Positions 9,301 to 21,900 of a stretch of DNA of 64,000 nt are shown here, piece by piece; position 1 is the stretch's first letter, and every line of letters begins with the position of its first letter. The notes under the pieces were generated by a model. It was not told the DNA's origin. It saw nothing but the letters and a program-made list of their open reading frames with translations, and did not search any database. The stretch lies in NCBI RefSeq assembly GCF_014930455.1, contig NZ_JAAIYO010000003.1, forward strand, positions 248,001 to 312,000, read 5' to 3'. Source of the stretch: Corallococcus soli (GTDB taxonomy: Bacteria; Myxococcota; Myxococcia; Myxococcales; Myxococcaceae). The position numbers and the translations under genes are program-made.

Positions 9301-12300
9301 GCGTACATGGTGCCGTCGCTGCTGGTGCCCCTGGACGCGCTGCCGGTGACGGTGAGCGGCAAGGTGGACCGCAAGGCGCTCGCGGCGCTCGCGGCCTCGC
9401 AGGACGCGTCGCCGGTGGAGGCCGTGCGTCTCCTCACGGAGTCCGAGCAGCGGGTGGCCCGCATCTGGTCCCAGGTGCTGGGGGCCTCCGTCACGCGGCC
9501 CTCGGAGGACTTCTTCGACCTGGGGGGACACTCCCTGCTCGCGACCCAGGTGTCGTCGCGGCTGCGCGCGGAGCTGGGCGTGGAGGCGCCGCTGCGGCTG
9601 CTGTTCGCGCACCCGGTGCTGGAGGACTTCGCGCGGGCGCTGGCGTCGCAAGGCATGCTCCCCGTGGCGGAGGAGCGCATCCCCGCGGTGCCGCGCACCG
9701 GACCCCTGCCCGCGTCGTCCGCGCAGCAGCGCCTGTGGTTCCTGGATCAACTGGAGCCGGGCAGCCCCCTCTACACCATCGCGGGCGCGGTCCGGCTGGA
9801 GGGGCGCCTGGACGAGGGCGCGCTGGACGGCGCGTTCCGACAGCTCGTGGCCCGTCACGAAGCGCTGCGCACCACGTTCGCGGTGCGGGATGGCCAGTGC
9901 GTCCAGGTCATCCACCCGACGATGGACTTCACCCTGGAGCGGGAGGACGTGTCCGGGACGCTGGACGAGGAGGCCCTGGCGCAGGCCGCGCGGCGGCCCT
10001 TCGACCTGGCCACGGGGCCGCTGTTGCGCGTGCGGCTGTATCGCCTGTCCGAGGAGCGGCACGTCGTGCTGGTGGCGATGCACCACATCGTCGCGGACGG
10101 GTGGTCCATCCACCTGCTCCTCCAGGAGCTGGCGCGCACCTACGCGGCCCGGGTGACGGGCACGGTGGAGGCCCTGGCCTCGCTGCCCATCCAGTACGCG
10201 GACTATGCCGTCTGGCAGCGCGAGGGCGCCGGTGCGCGGACGCTGGCGGCGGACCTGGCCTTCTGGAAGGAGCACCTGGGGGAGCGTCCGCCACCGCTGC
10301 GCCTGCCCACGGATCGCCCACGTCCGGCGGTCCAGACGACCCGGGGCGCGCTGCTCTCCGGGGTGCTCCCGCTGGAGCTGGCGCGGGCCCTGGAGGCGCA
10401 GGGACGCGGCGGGGGGCGCACGCTCTTCATGACGTTGCTGGCGGCCTTCCAGGCGCTGCTGCACCGCTACACCGGACAGCGCACCGTCATCGTGGGGACG
10501 CCCATCGCGAACCGCACCCGCCAGGAGGTGGAGGGGGTGCTGGGGTGCTTCGTCAACACGCTGGCGCTGCGCGCGGACGTGGATCCGGAGGAGCCCTTCG
10601 CGGTGTTCGCGGAGCGCGTGGGGCGCACCGTGCTCGCGGGCTACGCGCACCAGGCGCTGCCCTTCGACGTGCTGGTGGAGCGGCTGGGCGTGGAGCGGGA
10701 CCTGAGCCAGTCGCCGCTGGTGCAGGTTCTGTTCGTGCTCCAGAACGCGCCCGGCGGCGCGGTGGAGCTGCCGGGGTTGCGGATGGAGTCCCGGGAGGTC
10801 TCCACGGGGACCGCGAAGTTCGACCTCTCGCTGGCGATGACCGAGGCGCCGGAGGGGCTGGAGTACACCTTCGAATACAACACCGACCTCTTCGAGTCCG
10901 GGACGGTGGAGCGGCTGGCGCGCGGCTTCCAGGTGCTCCTGGAGGGCCTGGTGCAACGGCCGGACGCGCGGCTGCGCGAGCTGCCGGTGCTGCCGCCGGA
11001 GGAGCGGCGCTTCCTGGACGCGCTGAACGCGACGGCGGCGCCGGTGGAGTGCGGGCTCGCGCACGAGCTGCTGGAGCGGCAGGCCCATCTGCGGCCGGAC
11101 GCGACCGCGCTGGAGCACCGGGGCGTGGGGCTGACGTACGGCGACTGGGATGCGCGGGCCAATCAGGTCGCCTGGGCCCTGCGCGAGCGGGGCGTGGGGC
11201 CGGACGACGTGGTGGCGCTCTGCCTGGAGCCATCCCTGGACCTGCTGGTGGCGCTCTTCGGCATCCTGAAGGCCGGGGCGGCGTACCTGCCGCTGGACCC
11301 TGACTACCCGCCCGAGCGGCTGGCCTTCATGCTGCGCGATTCCGGGGCGCGGGTGCTCGTCACGCGGGAGTCCCTGCTGGGCACGACGTCCCCGCCGGAC
11401 GGGGTGGCGTGCTTCCTCTGGGAGCGCGAGGCCACGGCCCTGGGGCGTCAGCCGGTGGAGGCCCCGCCCCTGGAGGGCACGCCGGATTCGCTCGCGTACC
11501 TCATCTACACGTCGGGCTCCACGGGCGTGCCCAAGGCGGTGATGGTCCCCCACGGCGCGCTGGTGAACTTCAGCGGCGCGGCGTCGCGGGCGTATGGGCT
11601 GACGCGGCAGGAGCGCATGCTGCTGCTCGCGTCGATCAGCTTCGACATCAGCGTGGAGCAGATCTTCTGCTGCCTCTTCGTGGGCGGGACGCTGGTCCTG
11701 CGCGAGCACGACACCCTGGATTCGATCGCGACCTTCCTCGCGCACGTTCGCGCCTGGGACGTCGGGCTGCTCACCCTCCCGTCCGCGCTCTGGACGGAGC
11801 TGGCCAATGAGCTGGAGAAGGGGACGCTCGTCCTTCCGCCGTCGGTGCGCGCGGTGGTCCCGGGCGGGGAGAAGATCCTCCCATCCCGGGTGCTGGCATG
11901 GCGCAGGCGGGTGGGCCCCTCCGTCCGGTTGATCAACTCCTACGGCCCCACCGAGTGCACGGTCATCGCCACCGCCTGCGACCTGGTCTCGCTGGAGGAG
12001 TCCGTGCTGGAGACGCGCGAGGTGCCCCTGGGACTGGCCATCCAGAACCTGAGCGTGCACGTGCTGGACGCGCACCTCCAGCCGGTGGCGCGGGGCGTGG
12101 CGGGGGAGATCTTCATCGGCGGGATGGGCGTGGCCCGGGGCTACCACCGGCGGCCGGAGCTGACCGCGGAGCGCTTCATCCCGGATCCGTTCTCCTCCGT
12201 GCCCGGGGGCCGGCTGTACCGCACGGGCGACGTGGCCCGGCGCATGGATGACGGCAATGTGGAGTACCTGGGCCGCAGCGACCACCAGGTGAAGCTGCGC

Positions 12301-12906
12301 GGCTTCCGCGTCGAGCTGGGGGAGATTGAAACCGCGCTCAGCGCGCACCCGGACGTGCGGGACGTGGTGGTGGCGGTGCGTGAGGAGCCCCCGGCGGGCA
12401 AGCGGCTGGTGGCCTACGTCACGCCGCGCGGAGAGGTCCGTCCCACGGGCGCCACGCTGCGGTCGTTCCTCAAGGATCGGCTGCCGGACTACATGGTCCC
12501 CGGCGCGTACGTGTGCCTGGACGCGCTGCCCATCGCACCGGGCGGCAAGGTGGACCGCGCCCGGCTGCCGGCCCCGGAGCGCGCGGCAGCGGAGGAGTTC
12601 GTCGCGCCCGAGGGCGAGCTGGAGCTGACGCTCGCGCGCGTGTTCTCGGACGTGCTCGCGGTGGCGAGGGTGGGGGCCACGGAGGACTTCTTCGCGCTGG
12701 GAGGGCACTCGCTCCTGGCCACCCAGCTCGTGGCGAGGCTGCGCGACGCGCTGGGCGTGGACGTGCCGCTGCGCCAGGTGTTCGAGCACCCGACGGTGGC
12801 GTCGCTGGCGAAGGTGGTGGCGGCGCTGCGCGACGCGGGCACCCCCGGCGTGGACGCGGAGCGCATTGGCCGCGCCTCGCGGCAGGGACGGAAGGTCAAG
12901 CGGTGA
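3364..12906 (+). CDS. Nonribosomal peptide synthetase 1, modules 1-3 (C-A-T x3)
   Basis: A 3180-residue NRPS with order C1-A1-T1-C2-A2-T2-C3-A3-T3 and no epimerase or terminal release domain. C active-site motifs are HHLVGDG (154), HHLISDA (1195; the usual final Gly is Ala) and HHIVADG (2240). Core A3 motifs lie at 629, 1663 and 2715, and carrier serines at S1016, S2057 and S3116. Pocket codes read by alignment to PheA positions: A1 DILQLGLVWK, a glycine code; A2 DVHDCGYLNK, not recognised, with a divergent A4 motif ([10 protein letters not shown]); A3 DIELVGSVIK, not recognised. The protein begins with a C domain, so the chain is probably started by an acyl group or an upstream donor. It sits 30 bp after the Rieske gene and overlaps NRPS 2 (GTGA). 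Confidence 0.97.
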   Translation: MAQVIPIAHARVDPSAGADAEGFQPLSHAQQRIWLMEQLHPGTAFANLGGLLVVRGPVRLELLAQALERFARSTEALRLELRVEAGQARQRLGHVPSPRVEQVDFSQDADPSAAAEAWCTERVRTPFALPGGPLYRLAVVKLGDGRGGYFACVHHLVGDGFSLGLLVRAVGRHYAALVAGGDAASVVESESEPSYLRYVARERGYLASAESEQHRRQWQELLEGREAGGLLRAVGTPFDDTRAVRHTLCLDAEQTRAVARVAQHAESTVPRLFAALTGLFVSRLTGQRDTCLGTFVHGRAAREDLLTFGMMVGTVPVRFDVDGAAPFASLLRAVGAAQQRSLRGQRYPFDLLAQQLRAGGLEGPPLFDVLVSFQNGRFDAQLGGHPVDVTWLFNGHEAHSLAVHVSDRLGQGLLTVDLDFRRSAFPPEGPAALAESFRQLLGEVLGEDGARPVGRLSLVGPAQAEQLAAWNPAPRPFPRERSVAVLLAERAARVPEAVAVRDGGVGVTYAELEARSARVAAALRLRGVGPGAVVGLLTDRTVALLVGLKGILLAGAAYLPLDGQQPRERLAMLLEDAGVRHVVVDANGARTLEGVAVEAVSVEGTASGAEALSVGTAEARPEDVAYVLYTSGSTGRPKGVQVPHRAVSNFLAAMVDALPLEGERLRFLCTTTATFDIFALETLLPLWLGHEVVLADEASQRAPERLGARIQETGCHVVQLTPSRLQLVLEDPVGRAALAGVRLLLVGGEPLPAHLLARVRTLTSARIFNLYGPTETTVWSTVSELTHKVAVDVGRPVLNTQVLVLDAAGELLPPGVVGELCIAGEGLARGYLGRPELTAERFVASALARGGRMYRTGDRARWLPSGELEHHGRGDLQVKLRGHRIEPGEIEACLVTSGVASAAAVVVRTDAVAGPVLAAFYVPREPSRPPREVLSRLLPAALVPAHFVPLTALPTLPSGKVDRNALVLKPGQGLEDAPRVAPATPTEARLLPLFQQVLGAEGLGVTDSFLERGGHSLLAVRLAHRVTEATGRRVSLVDVFQAPTVRALAERVDAAEKAWAPLPQVADAAHSPVLAAQAQLYVLQAQAGADDPRYHMTGALALTGAVDAGRLEEALVALVRRHEAFRTSFVLVDGEVRQRVAASVPFRLERRASEEDVPSLARAFARPFDLTTAPLFRAALVEREAAPALLLVDLHHLISDAASVEVVLRELVALYAGAPLPPPGPGPRVAAAWQRERLASPEASAQAAHWRRVLTPPPPPLDLPSDGPRTQAASLEADARTVALSPELTARLGALCQRQGTTLFNGLLAAFAVLLSRHGATRDVAVGVPVLGRGHPELRDAVGLFMDTVVLRNTVREEESALAFLSRVSRATQEALANQELPFAHVAAQAQEGAGTARGALFDVLFSLEEGGPAVLDAGAGLGLERLDAPLPTSKVELTLTARVSGDGPVLLEWSFRRALFSAARIERMARRYVCLLEALVAHPQAALRELSLFPPDEDARLRAGFNVAHHEHASHRTVGELFADQAALQPEALAVWHEGQGLTYRELDARSNALARRLRGLGVGREAVVAVLSRPCVEMVVGILAVVKAGGAWLPLDPAHPPERTALLLKDAGARWLLEDVEHPAVRFEGTRCGLGGVDAEGGDTAPLPGVSGPGDLLYVIYTSGTTGAPKGVMMEHRALSNQVHWLRRMFSPAGRLRHLLLVSPAVDVSVHQLFLPLMRGDALFLPTYDTLVSPEALHAYVVEHGIDVVDSVPALLKGLLELGSAQRKLKVPYLCFGGDVLGASVVELVERHADISTLVNYYGPTEACLNTTALFTRDWRRYTQVPIGVPVDNYRIYLVDAHLNLVPPGTPGELCVGGVGLARGYLGRPDLTAERFVPNPFAPGERMYRTGDLARWLPDGQVDFLGRVDQQVKIRGFRVETGEVEVVISRLPDVADSVVAALDYGRDGKRLAAFVVPRAGTRLELGTLREALKAKLPAYMVPSLLVPLDALPVTVSGKVDRKALAALAASQDASPVEAVRLLTESEQRVARIWSQVLGASVTRPSEDFFDLGGHSLLATQVSSRLRAELGVEAPLRLLFAHPVLEDFARALASQGMLPVAEERIPAVPRTGPLPASSAQQRLWFLDQLEPGSPLYTIAGAVRLEGRLDEGALDGAFRQLVARHEALRTTFAVRDGQCVQVIHPTMDFTLEREDVSGTLDEEALAQAARRPFDLATGPLLRVRLYRLSEERHVVLVAMHHIVADGWSIHLLLQELARTYAARVTGTVEALASLPIQYADYAVWQREGAGARTLAADLAFWKEHLGERPPPLRLPTDRPRPAVQTTRGALLSGVLPLELARALEAQGRGGGRTLFMTLLAAFQALLHRYTGQRTVIVGTPIANRTRQEVEGVLGCFVNTLALRADVDPEEPFAVFAERVGRTVLAGYAHQALPFDVLVERLGVERDLSQSPLVQVLFVLQNAPGGAVELPGLRMESREVSTGTAKFDLSLAMTEAPEGLEYTFEYNTDLFESGTVERLARGFQVLLEGLVQRPDARLRELPVLPPEERRFLDALNATAAPVECGLAHELLERQAHLRPDATALEHRGVGLTYGDWDARANQVAWALRERGVGPDDVVALCLEPSLDLLVALFGILKAGAAYLPLDPDYPPERLAFMLRDSGARVLVTRESLLGTTSPPDGVACFLWEREATALGRQPVEAPPLEGTPDSLAYLIYTSGSTGVPKAVMVPHGALVNFSGAASRAYGLTRQERMLLLASISFDISVEQIFCCLFVGGTLVLREHDTLDSIATFLAHVRAWDVGLLTLPSALWTELANELEKGTLVLPPSVRAVVPGGEKILPSRVLAWRRRVGPSVRLINSYGPTECTVIATACDLVSLEESVLETREVPLGLAIQNLSVHVLDAHLQPVARGVAGEIFIGGMGVARGYHRRPELTAERFIPDPFSSVPGGRLYRTGDVARRMDDGNVEYLGRSDHQVKLRGFRVELGEIETALSAHPDVRDVVVAVREEPPAGKRLVAYVTPRGEVRPTGATLRSFLKDRLPDYMVPGAYVCLDALPIAPGGKVDRARLPAPERAAAEEFVAPEGELELTLARVFSDVLAVARVGATEDFFALGGHSLLATQLVARLRDALGVDVPLRQVFEHPTVASLAKVVAALRDAGTPGVDAERIGRASRQGRKVKR

Positions 12907-15900
12907 GTGCCCTGGAACAGCCCGCGGTGGACCTGGAGGCCGACGAGGTCTTCGTCTTCCCGGCGTCGTCCGCGCAGCGGCGCCTGTGGTTCCTGGACCG
13001 GCTGGAGCCGGGCCTCGCGACCTACAACATGCCCTTCGCCCTGCGGCTGACGGGCACGCTGCGCGAGGACGCGCTGGCCGCGAGCCTGGACGCGCTCGTG
13101 GATCGTCACGAATCACTGCGGACCGCGTTCGCCGAAGAGGACGAGCAGGTGGTGCAGCTCATCCACCCGCCCCGGTCCGTGACCTTGCGGCGCGAGTCCC
13201 TGGCCGGGCTGCCCTCCGGTGAGCGGGAGGCAGCGCTGCGGGCCCTCTGCACCCGGGAGGCGGATGCACCGTTCAACCTCACTGAGCCGGGGCTGCTGCG
13301 CGCGGTGCTCGTGGCGTTGGACGGCACCGAGCACGTCCTCCTGCTGGTGCTGCACCACATCATCTGCGACGGCTGGTCGGTGGGGGTGATGACCCACGAG
13401 CTGGCGGCGCTGTACGCCGCGCGGTGCGAAGGCAGGCCGCCCGCGTTGCCGGAGCCGGAGCTCCAGTACGTGGACTTCAGCGAGTGGCAGGAGGCGTGGC
13501 TTCGCTCCGAGGCCCCGGGCCGCCACCTGGAGTCCTGGCGCGAGCGGCTGGGCGGCGAGCTGCGCCCGCTGGAGCTGCCCGCGGATCATCCGCGTCCGGC
13601 CCGCTCCCTCCATCACGGCGCCACGCGCGCGTTCGCGCTGCCCCGCGCCCTGTCCGACGGGGTCCGGCGCTTCGGTCAGGAGGAGGGCGTCACGCCCTTC
13701 ATGACGTTGCTCGCGGCGTTCAGCGCGCTGCTCCACCGCTTCACGGGGGAGACGGACGTCATCGTGGGGACGGCCATCGCCGGACGGCCCCGCCGGGAGC
13801 TGGAAGGGGTGGTGGGCTTCTTCGCCAACACCCTGGCCCTGCGGGTGTCGCTCGCCGGGGCGCCGTCCTTCCGCGAGCTGGCGCGGCGGGTAAAGGCCGT
13901 GACGCTGGAGGCGTACGCGCATCAGGAGCTGCCCTTCGAGCACCTGGTGGAGGCGCTGAGCCTGCCGCGCGACCTGGGCCGCAATCCGCTGTTCCAGGTG
14001 ATGCTGGTGCTGGAGAACCTGCCCCCGGGTGAGTTCCAACTGCCCGGGCTGGTGCTGCGCCCGCTGGAGATTGAAAGCCACTCCGCGAAGTTCGACCTGA
14101 CGCTCTCCTTGCAGGAGACGCCCGGGGGGCTCGTCGGCCATCTGGAGTACAGCCGCGAGCTGTTCGAGCCGTCCACGATGGACCGCTGGCTCGTCCACTT
14201 CGAGCGGCTCCTGGACACCGTGCTGGCGCGGCCCGCGGAGCGGTTGGACTTCCTGCCGCTGCTGCCGCCCTCGGAAGCGGCGCTGCTCCTGGACACCTGG
14301 AGTCCTCCCGGGGCCCTGCCGCGCGACGGCTCGCTGCTGCACACCCGCTTCGAGGCGCAGGCCCTGCGCACCCCGGACGCGGTGGCGGTGGCGGACGCCA
14401 CGCGCGCGTGGACGTACGCGGAGGTGGAGCGCCGGGCCAACCGGCTCGCGCGGCACCTGGTGGAGCGGGGCGTGGGGCCGGAGGTGCGGGTGGGCGTGTG
14501 CCTGCGGCGCACGGTGGACCTGCCGGTGGTGCTGCTCGCCGTGCTCAAGGCCGGCGGGGCCTACGCGCCCCTGGATCCGAACTATCCCGCGCAGCGGCTG
14601 GCGTACCTGTTGGAGGACTCCGTGGCGGCGCTGGTCATCAGCGAGCGCGCGGTGCTGGCGGCCCTGCCGGAGGCGCGCCCGACGACGCTGGTGTTGGAGG
14701 ACCTGGAGGCGCTGCTGCTGGACGAGTCCGAGTCCGAGGCCGCGCTCCCGCCCCGCGCCTGGCCGGAGGGGCTCGCGTACCTCATCTACACGTCGGGCTC
14801 CACGGGCCGGCCCAAGGGCGTGGCCATCGAGCACCGGAGCGCGGCGCTGCTGCTGACCTGGGCGCTGGACGTCTTTCCCCCCGCGATGCTGGACGGGGTG
14901 CTCGCCGCCACGTCCGTCTGCTTCGACCTGTCCGTGTTCGAGATGTTCGTCCCCTGGGCACACGGAGGGCGGGTGCTGGTGGTGGGCAGCGTGCTGGAGC
15001 TGCCCGGCTTCTCTCGGCGTGACGAGGTGACGCTCGTCAACACGGTGCCCTCGGCCATGGCGGAGCTGCTGCGCGTGGGGGGACTGCCGCGCTCGGTGCG
15101 GGGCGTGAACCTCGCGGGCGAAGCGCTGCCCCGGCGCACCGTGGACGGGCTCTACGCGCTCGACCATGTGGAGCGCGTCTACAACCTCTACGGACCGTCG
15201 GAGGACACCACCTATTCGACGTGGGAGTTGATTCCCCGGGACGAGGCGCGGGGCCCCACCATTGGCCGGCCGCTGGAGAACACGCGCGCCTATGTGCTGG
15301 ATGCCTCCTGGCGGCCGGTGCCGCTGGGCGTGCCGGGCGAGCTGTTCCTCGCGGGTGACGGCCTGGCGCGCGGCTACCTGCTGCGGCCGGACCTCTCCGC
15401 GGAGCGCTTCGTGCCGGATCCGTTCGGTCGCGAGCCCGGGGGCCGGATGTACCGGACCGGGGACAAGGTGCGCTGGCTGAGCGACGGTCGCCTGGAGTAC
15501 CTGGGCCGGTTGGACCATCAGGTGAAGGTCCGCGGCTACCGCATCGAACTGGGGGAGGTGGAGGCCCGGCTGCTGGCCCTGCCCGACGTGGCGGACGCGC
15601 TCGTGATGGCCCGCGAGGACACCACCGGGGGACAGCAGCTCGCGGGCTTCGTCGTGCCCCGGGAGGGACGGACGCTGGGCCCTGGGGTCCTGCGCGCGGC
15701 GCTGCTGGAGCACCTGCCCGAATACATGGTGCCGTCCGTCTGGTCGGTGCTCCCGAAGCTGCCGCTGACGCCCAACGGCAAGGTGGATCGCGCGGCCCTG
15801 CGGACGGCCGCGCTGGTGCAGGGCGCGGACGGAGCCGGGGCGCGGGCCCCCCGGACACAGACGGAGGCGCGGCTGTGCACGCTGTGGGAGGAGCTGCTGG

Positions 15901-18900
15901 GTGTCCCGGTGCGGGACGTGCAGCGGGGGTTCTTCGAACTGGGCGGGCACTCGCTGCTGGCGATGCGGCTGCGCTCCCGGATGGAGGCGCTCTTCGAGGT
16001 GTCCCTGCCGCTGCGCGTCCTCTTCGAGGCGCCGACGGTGGAGGAGCTGGCGGCCCGGCTGGACGCGGCGCGCGGCGGACTCCGCCTGCCTCCGGTGGAG
16101 CCCCAGCCGCGTCACGCGCCGCTGCCCCTGTCCTCCGCGCAGCAGCGCCTGTACTTCCTGGAGCAGCTGGAGCCGGGCAGCGCGTTCTACACCATCGCCA
16201 CGGCGCTCCGGCTCACGGGGGCGCTGGCGCCGGAGGCGCTGGAGCGGACCCTGCGCGCGCTGACCGTCCGCCACGAGGGCCTGAGGGCGCGCTTCACGCT
16301 GATGGACGGCGAGCCCGTCCAGTCCTTCGCGCCGGTGGACTTCGCGCTGGAGCGGGTGGATGCCTCCGGTCTGGCGCCGGACGCCCGCGAGTCGTGGGTG
16401 GTTGCGCGCGCCACGCGCTTCATCCGGCAGCCCTTCGCGCTGGGGCATGAGGCGCCGTTCCGCGCCCAGCTCTACACGGTGGGCGCGCAGGAGCACTGGC
16501 TGGTGCTCGCCGTGCATCACCTCGTCGCCGACGGCGCGTCCATCCAGGTGCTGCTGCGCGACGCGGCCGCGCTCTATGCCGGGGAGCGCAGGGGCACGCC
16601 GGCCCTGCTGCCCGCGCTGCCGTACCAGCCCGCGGACCATGCCGTGTGGGAGCGGCGGCTGTGGGCGGAGGAGCGGCTCGCGCCGCAGCTGGCGTACTGG
16701 GAGGCGAAGCTGGCCGGACCGCTGCCGGTGCTGGAGCTGCCCGGGGACTTCCCGCGTCCCGCGCAGCGCACGGACCGGGGTCGCACGCTCCACTTCGAGC
16801 TGTCGCCGGCGCTCGCGGACGCGCTGCCCGCCCGGGCCCGCGCCTGGGACGTCACGCCCTTCATGCTGCTGCTCGCGGCGTTCCAGGCGGTGCTTGCCCG
16901 CCACACGCGACAGGACGACATCCTCGTGGGCACGCCCATCGCGGGGCGGGACGTGGCCGGCAGCGAGTCGCTGGTGGGCTGCTTCATCAACACGCTCGTC
17001 CTGCGCACGGCGGTGGATCCGGCGACGTCCTTCGAGTCGCTGGTGGCGCGCGTGAAGACCACCTGCGTGGAGGCGTTCAGCCACGCGGACCTGCCGTTCG
17101 ATCGGCTGGTGCAGCACCTGCAACCGCCGCGCAGCACCGCGCACACGCCGCTGTTCCAGGCGATGTTCGTGCTCAACGCGCAGCCAGCGGGGCAGGGCGC
17201 CTTCGCGGACGTGGCGGTCGCGGAGGTGCCCCTGGAGTCGGGCACGTCCACCTTCGATCTCACCTTCACCGTGCTCCAGCGGGAGCAGGGGATGGGGGTG
17301 GCCATCGAGTACTCCACGGACCTGTTCGAGCCTGGGACCTTGGCCCGCCTGTTCGACGCGTACGAGGCGCTGCTCGCCGACGCGCTGGCGCGGCCCGAGA
17401 CCCGGCTGGACGCCCTTCGCCTGATGTCCTCCGGGGCCCGCGCGCGGTGGCTGTCAGAGCGGTCGCCTACGGTGCACGCCCTGCCAGGGGAGGCGACGGT
17501 GGTGTCCCGTTTCGAGGCGCAGGCGGCGCTCACGCCCGGGCGCACCGCGGTCGTGGCGGTGGACCGGACGCTGTCCTACGCGGAGCTGCGCGATGAGGCC
17601 TGGGCGCTCGCGGCGCGGCTGCGTGCGCGCGGCGTGGGGCGGGGGCACAGGGTGGGCGTGTGCCTGGAGCGGACGCACCGGATGCCGGTGGTCCTGCTGG
17701 GCGTGCTGAAGGCGGGCGCGGCGTACGTGCCGCTGGATCCCCACTTCCCGCGCGAGCGGCTGGCGCTGATGGCGGAGGACGCGGGGTTGCGCCTCACGCT
17801 CACCGAGCAGGGCTGTGAAGCGCGCCTGGGCGCGGAGGCGGGCGCCTTGTGGTGCCTGGACGCGCCAGAGCTTGAGGGCCCGGACGCGGGCGACGGCGCC
17901 GGGCCGGGCCCGCTGGGGCTGGACGAGGCATACGTCCTCTACACGTCCGGCTCCACCGGCCGGCCCAAGGGCGTGAGCGTGCACCACGCGGCCCTGGAGA
18001 ACTTCCTCACCTCCATGGAGGCGGCCCCGGGGCTGTCCGGCGACGACGTGCTGGCGGCCGTCACCACGCTGTCCTTCGACATCGCCGGGCTGGAGCTGTA
18101 CCTGCCGCTCCGGGTGGGCGCGCGCATCGAGCTGTGCACGCGGGACGAGGCCCAGGACGCGTCGAGGCTCGCGGAGCGGCTGGAGCGCGCGGGCGCGACG
18201 GTGATGCAGGCCACCCCGACGGCGTGGCGGATGCTGCTGGAGGCGGGCTGGACGAACGCGCGGCGGATGACGGCGCTGTGCGGCGGCGAACCCCTGCCGA
18301 CCGATCTCGCCGCGCGGCTCCTCGCCACGGGCGGGGCGCTGTGGAACCTCTACGGCCCCACGGAGACCACGGTCTGGTCCACGGTGGAGCGCGTGCGGCC
18401 AGGGGAGGCGCGGCTGATGGTGGGCCGCCCCGTCCTCAACACCCCGGTGTACGTGCTGGATGCGCGCATGGAACCGGTGCCTCCCGGCGTGTGCGGCGAG
18501 GTCTTCATCGGGGGCGAGGGCGTGGCCCGGGGCTACGTGGGGCGCGCCGCGCTCACGGCCGAGCGCTTCGTGCCGGATCCCTTCAGCGCCACGCCGGGCG
18601 CGCGGCTGTACGCGACGGGCGACGTGGGCTGCCTGCGCGCTGACGGGAGGCTGGAGGTGCGCGGGCGCGAGGACGCGCAGGTGAAGGTGCGGGGACACCG
18701 CATCGAGTTGGGCGAGGTGGAGGCCGCGCTTCGGAGTGTCCCCGAGGTGAGGGACGCGGCGGTCGCGGTGCGCGAGGCGGGTGCCGGTGCGGCGCGGCTC
18801 GTGGGGTACGTGGTGGCCCGGTCCGGTGCGCGGTTGTCGCCGGAGGGACTGCGGCAGGCGTTGGAGTCGCGGCTGCCGGCGTACATGGTTCCGTCCGCGT

Positions 18901-21900
18901 TCGTGGTGCTGGAGGCGCTGCCGACGACGCTGAACGGCAAGGTGGACCGCAAGGCGCTCCCGGAGCCGCCGGTGGAGCGCTCGACGGGGAGGGCACCGTC
19001 GGGTCCCCGGGAGCAGTGGGTGGCGCGGGTGTTCGCGGAGGTGCTCGTCCGCGAATCGGTGAGCGCGGACGACAGCTTCTTCGCGCTGGGGGGAGACTCC
19101 GTCTCGGCCATGCGGCTCGTGTCCCGGCTGCGGCGCGAGGGCTTCGCGTCCTCGCCGAAGCAACTCTTCGAGCACCCCACGGTTGCGGGGTTCGCCGAGC
19201 AATTGGTGCCGTTGGAGTCGGAGCCCGTCGCGGCGCTCGCGCCCGGGGATGCCGTGCCCCTCACCTCCATGCAGCGGGGCATGCTCTTCCGGGCGTTGTT
19301 CTCGCCTGCGTCGCGCGACTACTTCGAGCAGGTGGGCGGCATGCTCTCCGCGGATCTGGACGTCGTCGCGTTCCAGGAGGCGTGGAAGGCCGCGCTGGAG
19401 CGACACGCGGCGCTGCGCACGGTGTTCGTGCTGGACGGCGCAGGCCCCCCGGCGCAGCGGATCATCGAGCGCTTCGAAGCTGGTGTCTCGCCGCCGTGGA
19501 CGGTGGTCGAAGGCGTGGGCGTGGCCGCGGTATCCGACGCCGACTGGCTGCGCTTCCTGGAGGAGGATCTCCAGCAGGGCTTCCCGTTGACGCAGGGACC
19601 GCTGCTCCGGCTGGCGCTGTCCCGGGCGCCCTCGGGCCTGTGGCGGTTCGCGCTGTCCTTCCACCACGCCATCCTGGATGGCTGGAGCCTGGGTCTGCTG
19701 CTGGCGGAGGTCGCGGAGCACCATGACGCCGTGCGCGCCGGGAGGACGCCCGTGTTCGCGGCGCCTCCGGACTTCCGCCACTTCGTGCGCCACGAAGGGG
19801 GGCAGGACCTGGGCCCGGCGCGGGCGCTGTGGACGGAGGCGCTCCGGGGCTTCGACTCGCCCACGCCGCTGCCCCACGACGAACGGGACCTCCCCGTGCG
19901 GTCCGGGGAGCCTCACTACGCCCGCCACGCGGTGGAGCTGGACGGCCGCGAGACGCAGCGGCTCCAGGACTTCTGCGCGCGCCACGGGCTGACGTTGAGC
20001 ACGCTCGTCCAGGCTGCCTGGGGGCTGGTGCTCGCGCGGCATGCGGGGACGGCGGAGGCCGTGTTCGGCTCGCTGGTGTCGGGCCGCTCCGCGCCGGTCG
20101 AGCGCGTCACGGAGCTGGTGGGACTGCTCGTCAACACGCTGCCGGTCCGCGTCCGCGTGACGTCCGGGCAGCCCGTGCTGACGTGGCTGCGCGAGCTGCA
20201 ACGCCAGCAGGCCGAGCTGCGCGAGCACGAACTCGTGCCGCTGGAGCAGGTCCAGCGTTGGAGCGAGGTGGGCGCCGGGCGGCTCCTCTTCGAGAGCGTG
20301 CTCGTGGTGGACCCCTGGCCCCTTCGCGGCGGCGAGCGGGGCGTCTTCGCGGGCGGCGTCGAGGAGCTGGGCCCGCCGCGCACGGGGTTCCCGCTGCACC
20401 TGGCCGCATATCCCGGCGCGTCGCTGGGGCTCGCGCTCACCTACGACACGAACCGCCATGGCGAGCAGGCCGTGGCCCGGCTCGCGAGCAGTCTGCGCAC
20501 GGTCCTCTCGGCGATGGTCGCGGGCCCGGAGCTGTCCGTGGGCCGGCTGTCCCTGCTGGGGGCGGAGGAGCGGCAGGAACTGCTGCTCGCGTGGAATCCG
20601 ACGACGCACGTCTTCGAGCACCCGTGCCCGCTGCACGTTCCGTTCGAACAGCAGGCCGCGCGCACGCCGTCGGCCATCGCCCTGGAGATGGAGGGGCGGT
20701 CGCTGACGTACGCGCAGCTCGACGCGCGGGCGAACCTGCTGGCGCACCGGCTGCGCGCGCAGGGCGTGGGACCGGAGGCGCTGGTGGGCGTCTTCCTGGA
20801 GCGCTCGCTCGACATGGTCGTGGGGCTGTACGGCATCCTCAAGGCGGGCGGGGCCTGGCTGCCCCTGGAGCCGGCGCTGCCGCCGGAGCGCCTGCGCCAG
20901 ATGGTGGAGGACGCGCGTCCCCTGGTGACGCTCACGAGCCGGGCCCTTTCAGGGAAGATGCCCGAAGGCGCGGGCCTCGCGTGCGTGCTCGACGACGGCG
21001 CGTGGGCGGCCGGGTTGGAGCCCTCCGCCTCCGCGCGGCCTCCGCCGGACGGCGCGGGGCTGGATCATCCCGCGTACTGCATCTTCACCTCGGGTTCGAC
21101 GGGGCGGCCCAAGGGCGCGCTCGTCACCCATCGCGGCATCCACAACCGCATCGCCTGGATGCAGGACGCCTACGGGCTGGGGCCCGGGGACCGGGTGCTC
21201 CAGAAGACGCCCTTCAGCTTCGACGTGTCCGTCTGGGAGTTCTTCTGGCCGCTCGCGGTGGGGGCCCGCCTGGTGGTGGCGCGCCCTGGCGGTCACCAGG
21301 ATCCCGCCTACCTCGTGCGGACCCTGGCCGCCGAGCGCATCACCACGGTGCACTTCGTGCCGTCCATGCTCCAGTTCTTCCTGGAGGCCCCGGGGCTGGA
21401 GTCGCTGGAGTCCCTCACGCGCGTCTTCTGCAGCGGCGAGGCGCTCCCGGGCGCCCTCCAGCGCCGCGTGTTCGAGCGACTGCCCCACGCCGCGCTCCAC
21501 AACCTCTACGGCCCCACCGAGGCGTCCGTGGACGTGTCCCATTGGACGTGCCGGCCCGGGGACGCGCGGCCCACCGTGCCCATCGGATTCCCCGTCTTCA
21601 ACACGCGGATGCACGTGCTGGACGCGGACCTCAACCTGCTGCCTACCGGCGCGCTGGGAGAGCTGTACCTCGGCGGCGTGCAGCTGGGGCGCGGCTACCT
21701 GAACCGGCCCGCCTTGACGGCAGAGCGCTTCATCCCCGACCCCTGCGCGGTGGAGCCGGGCGCGCGGCTGTACCGCACCGGAGACCTGGCGCGGCGGCTG
21801 GAGGACGGCTCGCTGGAATACGTGGGCCGGGTGGACAGCCAGGTGAAGGTGCGCGGCTTCCGCATCGAGTTGGGGGAGATCGAAGCGGTGCTCCTGGGCC

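Noticed and set aside
12513-12902. Extension of NRPS 2 back to 12513
   Set aside because: It is the shifted frame of the last A-T part of NRPS 1; the GTG at 12903 with its ribosome site fits coupling.
19098-20400. Epimerisation domain after the LGGDS carrier of module 5
   Set aside because: The following domain has HHAILDGWS and is followed directly by an A domain, so it is a condensation domain; the A5 substrate is read as glycine.
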